Shown piece by piece: positions 45,977 to 52,921 of a stretch of 64,000 nucleotides of DNA. The stretch is from NCBI GenBank assembly GCA_964545045.1, contig CAZJEN010000014.1, positions 14,543 through 78,542 of the forward strand. The letters run 5' to 3'. The translations under genes and the position numbers were made by a program. The stretch is from SIG307 sp964545045. GTDB lineage: Bacteria > Bacillota > Clostridia > Lachnospirales > Lachnospiraceae. The notes beneath the pieces were generated by a model. It was not told the origin of the DNA. It searched no databases and saw nothing but the letters and a program-made list of their open reading frames with translations. Position 1 is the stretch's first letter, and every line of letters begins with the position of its first letter.

Positions 45977-47113
45977 TTACTCCTTCCATACCTCGCGCCG
46001 TTCCCGGTCGCATAACAAATATGCCATTGCAATCGGAACCCAGAACTGATAACTCATTTGGGATTCTACCATTGCACAGATAAAAGCCATTCCCAGCCAG
46101 GCTCTTCCCGCATTATTCCGCAGCCGTAGCAATAAATACACAAATACTCCCACCAAAAACAGCACTCCGATGATTCCTGTCGCCACATAAATATCTACAA
46201 AACAGTTATGTGCACCGTAACCGTTCCCGGTCATCTTTTGAAAGTAACCGAAGCCTTTTCCGAACACTTCGCTTCCTTTCGTCAGTTCAACTCCGGTTTT
46301 TGCCAAAACCTCTCTGGAACTGAAAAACGTATAGCTTTCCACGGACAACAAACGCTCCCGATACCGCCCCTGCAGCAAAAGAAGCCCCACTGCCGCGCAC
46401 AAATTACTCAGCACAATGTACACATATAGTTTATCGAAGTCTTTTTGCTTTATGATTTGGATTACCCGGTCAACCAACAACAATGCCATCGGTAACAAAA
46501 TGCTTAAAAAGCCTCCGCGAGACATCGGATAAATTCCCGCATAAACCAGTATCGCCAGCTCCGTCGCATATATCAGCTTCTCCGGCTTTCGTTTTCTTTG
46601 AAACAACTGGTCCATACAAATCAACGAACCGGGTGCAATCAAATACGGCACTGCATTTTTGTTAATTTCCACAGTAAACAGCTTCATCACATTGCTATCC
46701 GGCAAAGACGGCAACGGATTGGAGCACAGTACCACCACCGCCAACACAAGGGATGCCGCCTTCAGCATCCGGAGCATATAGCGATACTCCTCTTTTTCGT
46801 AGCTGCAAACACAAATGCATACCGCATACAGAATATTGGCGCAAAACGAAATAGTATTCAACCACTGATGATCGCTCGCAAAGAAAGAACGAAGCATACA
46901 ATACGCCCCAAATGCAATCAGTCCGCCGCAAAACAGATCAATTCGTATATTTCTTTTCTTTCGGAGTATATCTGCCGCACATCCGCAAACAACAATCGGT
47001 TTTATAAAATTCGTAATTCCGTCCGGTAATACCCAGACAAACGTAAATCCGATGATCCAACTCCATGTCAACAGGTGGAGAAATATCCCCTGCACTCTTT
47101 TGTTACAATTCAT
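45977..47113 (-). CDS. O-antigen ligase/polymerase-like membrane protein
   Basis: A 378-residue polytopic protein with about ten helices. It has a periplasmic-type loop with RGGFLSILLP near residue 205 and GYGAHNCFVDIYVATGIIGVLF near 305-326, a pattern (conserved His before the late helices) typical of the WaaL/Wzy_C O-antigen ligase family. It would polymerise or attach the glycan outside the membrane. It overlaps the upstream glycosyltransferase gene by 11 bp. Confidence 0.85.
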   Translation of the reverse strand: MNCNKRVQGIFLHLLTWSWIIGFTFVWVLPDGITNFIKPIVVCGCAADILRKKRNIRIDLFCGGLIAFGAYCMLRSFFASDHQWLNTISFCANILYAVCICVCSYEKEEYRYMLRMLKAASLVLAVVVLCSNPLPSLPDSNVMKLFTVEINKNAVPYLIAPGSLICMDQLFQRKRKPEKLIYATELAILVYAGIYPMSRGGFLSILLPMALLLVDRVIQIIKQKDFDKLYVYIVLSNLCAAVGLLLLQGRYRERLLSVESYTFFSSREVLAKTGVELTKGSEVFGKGFGYFQKMTGNGYGAHNCFVDIYVATGIIGVLFLVGVFVYLLLRLRNNAGRAWLGMAFICAMVESQMSYQFWVPIAMAYLLCDRERREVWKE

Positions 47114-48203
47114 ATAATTTCACCAACTTCTTTGCCTCTGTCGCACTGTCATATCCGCATTCCGTCACCGTCTTATCCCACGATTTTCTTGTGCCTTGCG
47201 GACGCTTTCCCAGTTCCGTAATTACCTCTGCCCATTCTTCTGCCGCGCCGAGTTTCATTCTTCTTACGTTTTCCGGAATCAGAACCGCTTCCTCCGGAAC
47301 CCGGTCCGAAATCACTACCTGCAGACCCGCCGTCTGTGCTTCTATCACGGAAATCCCCAAGCCTTCATATAAGGACGGCAACACAAAAACGTCCATCATC
47401 TGCAAATAATCATTTACATTCGCAATATTCTTTAAAAATACAACGGATGCCTCCACTCCTTTTTCTTTTGCATAGAGCTTCAGTTTTTCTTCCAGGGAAC
47501 CTTCCCCGATGATAAAAAGTACCGCGTCCGTCCGTTTTCTTACATCACAAAAAACATCCAGTAAAAAGAAGTGATTCTTTTGCTGTTCCAACCGTCCCAC
47601 CGTTCCGATTACCGGCACATCCGATACCCGGTACTGCGCCCTGAGCCCTTCACGTACCTGCTCGTTATAAACAAATTTTGAAACATCGATGGCATTCCGT
47701 ACCTGTTCATAGGGTTTCTTTCCGAACATCCACCTTCCGGCTGCTGCGGAACATGCCACCCGTTTTGTCGCAAGTCTCCCGAGTCTTGCACGATTTAAGT
47801 AATGCAAGCCTTTATAAAGAGATTTTTCCGGATGTGTATTGTGGCTATGCAAAATCCGAATCGTGATTCCGTACTTTTTGGCCAGCCTTAACGGCAACAG
47901 ATACAACAAGCTGTTGGCATGTACATGAATCGCCCGGTATTCGGTTCCGTGTTCCTTAAAAAAGCGTTTCATACACCGGTAATTCTTCCGAATGTGTTTC
48001 GGAAACCCGGGAGTTTCAATCACTTTGCCTCCGCGCATTCGTATCTCTTCCGCCACTTCCGGAAGATTTTCGCCGCGGGTCATAACATCAAATACAATCC
48101 CGCTTTTCTCCACTTCCCGGAACATGTTGAAAAGGAAAATTTCCGCGCCTCCGCGCCGTAAGTGTCCCAGCACATGCAATATCCTTTTATTTTCTTTGTT
48201 CAC
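47103..48203 (-). CDS. Family 4 glycosyltransferase
   Basis: A 366-residue GT-B protein beginning RILHVLGHLRRGGAEIF, typical of EpsF-like transferases. The second domain starts IGTVGRLEQQKNH, and the E-x7-E motif lies in EGLGISVIEAQTAG (about 290-303). The start is GTG overlapping the previous stop (GTGA), with GAGGAG about ten bases upstream. Similar in layout to the transferase at 4073-5173. Confidence 0.9.
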   Translation of the reverse strand: MNKENKRILHVLGHLRRGGAEIFLFNMFREVEKSGIVFDVMTRGENLPEVAEEIRMRGGKVIETPGFPKHIRKNYRCMKRFFKEHGTEYRAIHVHANSLLYLLPLRLAKKYGITIRILHSHNTHPEKSLYKGLHYLNRARLGRLATKRVACSAAAGRWMFGKKPYEQVRNAIDVSKFVYNEQVREGLRAQYRVSDVPVIGTVGRLEQQKNHFFLLDVFCDVRKRTDAVLFIIGEGSLEEKLKLYAKEKGVEASVVFLKNIANVNDYLQMMDVFVLPSLYEGLGISVIEAQTAGLQVVISDRVPEEAVLIPENVRRMKLGAAEEWAEVITELGKRPQGTRKSWDKTVTECGYDSATEAKKLVKLYEL

Positions 48204-49330
48204 CTACCGACACACTCCTCAATAATTTGCAGTACTTCCTTCTTTGCTATGCCGATATCATACGCCTTGGTACGTTCTCCGGCACATGTTCCCATTTTCT
48301 CACGCAGGGCTTTATCCGCAATTAATGTATTTATCGCCCCACAAAAACTATCCGCATCCGTCGGCATGCAATTATACCCGGTTTCACCGTCCGTTGTATA
48401 ATCTAATATCCCGTTAATTTGAGATGCCACAATCGGAAGTCCCGATGCCATTCCCTCCAATGCTGCGATTCCCAGTCCCTCACGTCTGGACGGATGCACA
48501 AAAATATCCGCACACTTACACAATTCACTGATATCTCTCCGGTATCCCAGAAACAGAACATGTTCCGCTATTCCTAAAGATGCCGCCAATTCGTGCAAAT
48601 AATTATTTAACTCCCCTTCTCCGCAAATAATATAATACACGTTACTGTAGTCCATTTTCGCAAGTGCACGCAACATCACCTCATGATTTTTTCTGCGTTG
48701 CAGCTCTCCTACCGAAAGAAGCACTACCGCCTGCTCCGGTATTCCTAACGTGTTTCTCATTTCCTTTACATTAACTTCTCGATTCCGAAAGTATTCCGTA
48801 TCTAACCCGATTCCATGGATATACTTGATACTGCCGGCATGCATTCTTTTTCTTGCCAGGGCATAGTCTTCCTGATTAATTGTAACCAGAACATCTGTCA
48901 GATGTGCCATTGTCCACTCTACCGGATAGAACAGTACCCAGTTCAAACGGTCACTCCCCTTGTAAAAGTGAAATCCATGGGTCATATATAACACCTTCAG
49001 CCCTCTCTTACGCAGTTTCCGGGCCGCCAGTCTCGTCATTACTCCCATAACCGGTTCGTTGGTCCATACCATATCATAATTGCCTTCACGAATGATTTGC
49101 TTCAAATCCGACAACCCCCTGAGATTCTTTATTCTGGCCGGGCTTCTCTTCAAATCCACCTTGTGAATAACAACCAGTTCTCCAAGCACCTCCCGCAATT
49201 CATCAAAACGCCCGAGTACCTCCGAACATGCAATTTCCACGTCATATCCGCTTTTTCGCAGATTTTTCACATGTGGCACCAAAAAATGCAACATCAACAC
49301 TTCTGTTGATGTGATCAGTATACGCTTCAT
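48200..49330 (-). CDS. Family 4 glycosyltransferase (first gene of second polysaccharide locus)
   Basis: A 376-residue GT-B protein: RILITSTEVLMLHFLVPHV N-terminal start, LLSVGELQRRKNHEV linker, and EGLGIAALEGMASGLPIV with the E-x7-E motif. It resembles EpsD/PglA-type retaining transferases. It is the promoter-proximal gene of a chain of eight closely packed minus-strand genes that ends with the helicase at 36255. A TATAAT box lies about 42 bp upstream. Confidence 0.9.
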   Translation of the reverse strand: MKRILITSTEVLMLHFLVPHVKNLRKSGYDVEIACSEVLGRFDELREVLGELVVIHKVDLKRSPARIKNLRGLSDLKQIIREGNYDMVWTNEPVMGVMTRLAARKLRKRGLKVLYMTHGFHFYKGSDRLNWVLFYPVEWTMAHLTDVLVTINQEDYALARKRMHAGSIKYIHGIGLDTEYFRNREVNVKEMRNTLGIPEQAVVLLSVGELQRRKNHEVMLRALAKMDYSNVYYIICGEGELNNYLHELAASLGIAEHVLFLGYRRDISELCKCADIFVHPSRREGLGIAALEGMASGLPIVASQINGILDYTTDGETGYNCMPTDADSFCGAINTLIADKALREKMGTCAGERTKAYDIGIAKKEVLQIIEECVGR

Positions 49331-49371
49331 ATCTTTCTTCCTTATCTGTAGAGTAAGTATATGCCTTTTTC

Positions 49372-49377
49372 ATTATA
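49372..49377 (-). promoter_or_regulatory. Putative -10 box for the second polysaccharide operon
   Basis: TATAAT on the minus strand, 41 bp before the start codon. The sequence 17 bases upstream (TTTCAT) is a poor -35, so an activator may be needed. The preceding flotillin terminator makes a separate promoter here likely. Confidence 0.5.
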
Positions 49378-49474
49378 CATTACCGGCCACGATTATGAAA
49401 GCATTTTTTTCTATGTACTGCGGTCCACGCAGAAGTTTTTTGTTCTATCGGAAATGCACTGTTTCTTACAAAGC

Positions 49475-49502
49475 AAAAAACCCCGCACATTTCTGTGCGA
49501 GG
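49475..49502 (-). terminator. Terminator of the flotillin operon
   Basis: Nine-base stem with one mismatch (CCCCGCACA at 49481-49489 with TGTGCGAGG at 49494-49502), four-base loop, then six uridines on the minus strand (49475-49480). Confidence 0.85.
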
Positions 49503-49577
49503 TTTCTCCCCTGACTATTTCAAGTTTTATGACAGAACAACATTCTCTCCGCAAGTCCGTTTTCGCACTTCACGGTT

Positions 49578-50972
49578 CTACTGTTCCTCAGCCGGTGCAT
49601 TTTCTGCTACAACGCCCTCTTCCTTTTCTTTGCCGAGGAAAGTCGGAAGCTCCATACCCACCTGCTTAAACACTTCATTAAGCGGCGGAACTGCCTGCAT
49701 CATCCCGGAAAGGAAACCGGAGGTAGCGGTCTTGCCGTCACCGTTCTTGCCGCCGTCCCAAACAGTAACCTTATCAATCTTAATGTTCTTAATTGCATCA
49801 ACCTGAATCTGAAGAAGCTGCTCCATCTTATCCGCAAGAATAAGCTTCACTGCATTGTCGGAATCTCCGCCGGCAGCCTCAACGAGCTTACGCATACCTT
49901 CTGCCTGCTTCTCTAAGAGTTCCTGAGTACCGCGAGCCTCTGCAGCCATCTTTGCAAAGATAGCGTCTGCCTCACCTTGTGCCTTACGTCTTGCAACTTC
50001 TGCCTCTGCATCTGCCGCAATCTGTGCCTGCTCTTTTGCAATCTGTGCCTTAACGATGACGTCAGCCTGCTGGGTTGCCATTTCAAGCTGTGCACGGGTC
50101 TGCTCTGCTTCCTGCTGAGCGATGTAAGCTTCCTGCTTTGCCTTTGCTGCCTGTACTGCCTCGGCTGCGGTTGCGATACGGAGTGCTTCTGCCTCTTTCT
50201 CACGACGATTTGCCTCGGACTGTGCCACTTCAATCTTTGCATCATTTTCACCCTGGATAGCGGATGCATCCGCAGCAGCCACCTGAATACGCTGATCCTT
50301 TCGTGCAAGCGCCTGACCGATTTCACCGTCTCTGTCCTTCTCTGCTACATTCTTCTTCGCATCGTTGATTGCCTTAGCTGCCGCTTCCTTACCGAGAGCC
50401 TCGATGTAACCGGACTCATCGGTAATATCGGTTACGTTTACGTTGATGAGACGAAGACCGATTTTCTTAAGCTCGATTTCCACGTTTTTGGATACTGCCA
50501 ATAAGAACTTATCACGGTCGGTGTTGATTTCCTCAATCTCCATGGTTGCGATAACAAGACGCAACTGACCGAAGATAATATCCTTCGCCAATTCCTGAAT
50601 CTCATTTAACTTAAGACCCAGCAAACGTTCTGCCGCATTCTGCATGATGCCGTCCTCGGTAGAAATACCTACGGTAAATCTGGACGGAACGTCTACACGG
50701 ATGTTCTGCTTAGAAAGTGCATTTCTTAAATCTACATTTAACGAAATCGGTGTCAAGTCCAAGTACTGATAAGACTGAATCACCGGTACCACGAAGGCCG
50801 CACCACCGTGAATACACTTCGCACTACGCGGCTGACCGTCCTTGTCGGTACCTACCTTACCGTAGATAACCATTACCTTGTCGGACGGACACTTACGATA
50901 TCTGGATAAGATACCGGCAAAAGCCGCAAACACAATAAGCACAATTACACTGATCATTACAATCGGTTCCAT
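49578..50972 (-). CDS. Flotillin family protein (YuaG-like)
   Basis: A 464-residue SPFH-domain scaffold of functional membrane microdomains. An N-terminal membrane helix (about 4-22) is followed by the SPFH/band-7 domain (30-200) and an Ala/Glu-rich flotillin coiled coil with EAE repeats (about 215-370). A C-terminal region has DNAVKLILADKMEQLLQ. It is co-transcribed with the NfeD gene at 51049, as in the yuaFGI operon of Bacillus subtilis. The ATG has AAGGAGG upstream. The operon ends at the terminator at 49475. Confidence 0.93.
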   Translation of the reverse strand: MEPIVMISVIVLIVFAAFAGILSRYRKCPSDKVMVIYGKVGTDKDGQPRSAKCIHGGAAFVVPVIQSYQYLDLTPISLNVDLRNALSKQNIRVDVPSRFTVGISTEDGIMQNAAERLLGLKLNEIQELAKDIIFGQLRLVIATMEIEEINTDRDKFLLAVSKNVEIELKKIGLRLINVNVTDITDESGYIEALGKEAAAKAINDAKKNVAEKDRDGEIGQALARKDQRIQVAAADASAIQGENDAKIEVAQSEANRREKEAEALRIATAAEAVQAAKAKQEAYIAQQEAEQTRAQLEMATQQADVIVKAQIAKEQAQIAADAEAEVARRKAQGEADAIFAKMAAEARGTQELLEKQAEGMRKLVEAAGGDSDNAVKLILADKMEQLLQIQVDAIKNIKIDKVTVWDGGKNGDGKTATSGFLSGMMQAVPPLNEVFKQVGMELPTFLGKEKEEGVVAENAPAEEQ

Positions 50973-51048
50973 TTGTTAAATCCTCCTTTAACTTTAAGTC
51001 ATTCCCTAAAATAACTTCATTTATCCCTATTTATACAGCAGTCGCTGT

Positions 51049-51690
51049 TTACAGGTCTTTTTCCACAACTACCACATCACCGCGAACGTCCACAATACGA
51101 ACTCTGCTTCCGCTCGGAATAGAATGCGGTCCCTCGGTAATCGCATCCACTTCCGCAAAACGGGAAGTACTGCTTAAGGTCACCTTACCTCCGCTTTCAC
51201 CGTTCGGCAATACCGTCAGATACACCTGTGCGGTCTCACCAATCATAGACTTAACCTTGAAGGTACCGTTTTCTGCAAGCTTCGCCATCCAATGCAAAAG
51301 CTTTGCCACAAAGTACATCATGGCGCCGCCGCATACAAAACCGATAGCAAGAGCAAGTACCTCGTTCATCTCTGCCTTTACACAGACAATGGATACCCAG
51401 GAAAAGGTTGCCAGAAACGCCACCGCTCCCTGTACGGTAAAAAGCTTCAAGCTGCCAAAGTCTCCGGATACCGCATCGGCAATATCTCCGTCCACCAAAT
51501 CTCCGGCAGATACATCCGTATCCAGGTCAAGTCCCGAAGTATCGCTCGGATTAAAGTCTGCACCGCTGGCTCCGTCTCCGAATCCCATAATCACCAACAC
51601 AGTTTGTAAAATCAAAACCAGTGTTGCAGGGACTGCTATACAATACAAAATTTTCTGCAGGATACTGAGTGTTTCCCACCAAGCATTCAT
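51049..51690 (-). CDS. NfeD-like membrane protein (YuaF type)
   Basis: A 213-residue short NfeD protein: a first membrane helix (about 12-34), an Asp/Ser-rich loop, two further helices (about 85-135) and a C-terminal OB-fold domain ending SRVRIVDVRGDVVVVEKDL. Such proteins work with flotillins in membrane microdomains. The gene is 76 bp upstream of the flotillin gene and is the first gene of the unit. Its promoter overlaps a palindrome that is also found at the divergent regulator gene. Confidence 0.88.
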   Translation of the reverse strand: MNAWWETLSILQKILYCIAVPATLVLILQTVLVIMGFGDGASGADFNPSDTSGLDLDTDVSAGDLVDGDIADAVSGDFGSLKLFTVQGAVAFLATFSWVSIVCVKAEMNEVLALAIGFVCGGAMMYFVAKLLHWMAKLAENGTFKVKSMIGETAQVYLTVLPNGESGGKVTLSSTSRFAEVDAITEGPHSIPSGSRVRIVDVRGDVVVVEKDL

Positions 51691-51726
51691 ATAATTTCCC
51701 TCCTTCTCCCCTCATGAAGCTTCGGG

Positions 51727-51741
51727 GTAAATTTTATTTAC
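51727..51741. promoter_or_regulatory. 15-bp palindromic operator, copy at nfeD promoter
   Basis: GTAAAT-3-ATTTAC, centred close to the expected transcription start and three bases downstream of the -10 box on the minus strand. It is the exact reverse complement of the site at 51864-51878. Confidence 0.7.
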
Positions 51742-51744
51742 TTC

Positions 51745-51773
51745 ATCATACCATGCACTCGACATAAAGTCAA
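51745..51773 (-). promoter_or_regulatory. Sigma-A promoter of the nfeD-flotillin operon
   Basis: Minus-strand TTGACT (51768-51773), 17 bases, TATGAT (51745-51750). Confidence 0.8.
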
Positions 51774-51831
51774 TGGTTTTTTATCATAAATTTCTCTTTT
51801 GTGACTTTTTTCCCATTTCGAAAGAAAGTAC

Positions 51832-51859
51832 TTGCTTTTTTATTCTTTTATGCTATAAT
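51832..51859 (+). promoter_or_regulatory. Promoter of the XRE regulator gene
   Basis: TTGCTT (51832-51837), 16 bases, TATAAT (51854-51859) with TGC just before it, forming an extended -10. The leader is about 75 bases. Confidence 0.75.
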
Positions 51860-51863
51860 GAAT

Positions 51864-51878
51864 GTAAATAAAATTTAC
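51864..51878. promoter_or_regulatory. 15-bp palindromic operator, copy at regulator promoter
   Basis: GTAAAT-3-ATTTAC, four bases downstream of the -10 box, covering the transcription start. The outer flanks (T and A) extend the symmetry to 17 bp in this copy. Likely autoregulation. Confidence 0.7.
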
Positions 51879-51938
51879 ACATGGGTATATTTAAATTTAC
51901 CATATAGTATTTTATCTCTTATAAAAGGAGGGAGTCGC

Positions 51939-52505
51939 ATGGATCCGAAACTTTTGGGCCAGCGCATCAAAGAGGCGCGTTTGGCAAAGAAAATGACACA
52001 AACCGAAGTAGTCGGTTCTTTTATCACAAGAAATATGCTCAGTCAGATTGAAAGCGGCAGTGCCGTCCCTTCCATGAAGACACTGACTTACCTGGCACAG
52101 GTTTTAGAGCTTCCGCCGTCCGTATTACTTCCCGACGTTGCGGAAGGTGCCGATAGCGAACAGAGCGGAGATTCAGCCGTTTCCGCCACCGCAGTACCGG
52201 CAGATGCCTCTGTCTTCTTCCGGGCAAAGGAGGCCTTCCTTGCCGGTGATGACACACAGGCCTGTGAATTGCTTTCTTCTATAGAAGAAACCTCACCTCT
52301 GAACGACGAGGCTCAGGCATTGCTCGCAAGAGTTGCTCTTCGATTGGCCACCGCTCGTTGTAGCGAAGAGAATTATTTAGAGGCACTGGATTTATCCAAA
52401 ACCGCCGCTACCGCTGCAACCAAGGGCCTTTATGCTTCTCCGGAAATAAAGTCTCAGGCATTGTTGCTCCTTTCCGATGCAGCTGCAAAGCTGGCACAGA
52501 TTTAA
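51939..52505 (+). CDS. XRE-family helix-turn-helix regulator
   Basis: 188 residues from ATG 51939, which has AAAAGGAGGGA upstream; an in-frame ATG 138 bases earlier would place coding sequence over the promoter. Residues 4-63 are a Cro/C1-type HTH with KKMTQTEVVGSFITRNMLSQIESG. The rest (about 90-188) is Ala-rich and helical, TPR-like, possibly a sensing or dimer part. It is the only convincing plus-strand gene here, divergent from nfeD. The shared palindromes suggest that it binds both promoters. It ends in a strong terminator. Confidence 0.88.
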   Translation: MDPKLLGQRIKEARLAKKMTQTEVVGSFITRNMLSQIESGSAVPSMKTLTYLAQVLELPPSVLLPDVAEGADSEQSGDSAVSATAVPADASVFFRAKEAFLAGDDTQACELLSSIEETSPLNDEAQALLARVALRLATARCSEENYLEALDLSKTAATAATKGLYASPEIKSQALLLLSDAAAKLAQI

Positions 52506-52540
52506 CCGAGCAATTCTCTTTCCACAAAATATGACATAGT

Positions 52541-52581
52541 AAAGAAAGGTGTCAACGGAATACCGTTGACACCTTTCTTTT
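52541..52581 (+). terminator. Terminator of the XRE regulator gene
   Basis: Perfect 18-bp stem (52541-52558 with 52563-52580), four-base loop AATA. The downstream arm itself ends in CTTTCTTTT. The A-rich opposite side means it could also work on the minus strand. Confidence 0.85.
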
Positions 52582-52593
52582 ATCTTTCCGGGT

Positions 52594-52913
52594 TGCGCAT
52601 TCTTGTATGCGCAGCGGCATCGGGCGTGGCGATTTCATGCGCTTTTGGTGATATTGCAAATGAGCATGGACATGTCTGTCAACTTCGGAGCTTTGCTTTC
52701 CCGAAGGGTCGCGCTTTTAGCGCAGTCGAAATCACCTCCTAGCGGTTCTAAGTCTCGAGGTCGCTCCCGAGAGACGTTTAGAACCGGTTGGAGGAAGTTT
52801 GACGGAGCGTTGCGATGTGCAAAGCGAAGATTTTGACATACATGTCCATGCCCCTTACATTTTCACCTAAGCGCATGAAAAGGGGGCGGCGCATTCGTCA
52901 TGCGCTGCCCCTT
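52594..52913. repeat. Large foldback element flanked by two similar hairpins
   Basis: No protein gene is seen in this 415-bp gap. Positions 52633-52880 form one long imperfect inverted repeat centred near 52757: TTTCATGCGC with GCGCATGAAA at the ends, GCATGGACATGT (52664-52675) with ACATGTCCATGC (52840-52851) inside, then GCTTTGC with GCAAAGC, and a tip hairpin at 52744-52785. On each side lies a small hairpin with the same GCGCAT/ATGCGC stem (52594-52613 and 52888-52905). It may be a MITE-like element or a structured RNA. Confidence 0.7.
52880..52913 (-). terminator. Terminator of the MacB-like ABC gene
   Basis: Imperfect stem (AAGGGGGCGGCGCAT with ATGCGCTGCCCCTT), five-base loop, nine bases after the stop, with CCCCTTTT on its 3' side. 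It forms the right flank of the foldback element. Confidence 0.7.
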
Positions 52914-52921
52914 CTATCTTC

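Noticed and set aside
52603..52836. 77-codon plus-strand frame inside the foldback element
   Set aside because: Its sequence is dictated by the inverted repeat; no ribosome site, no domain.
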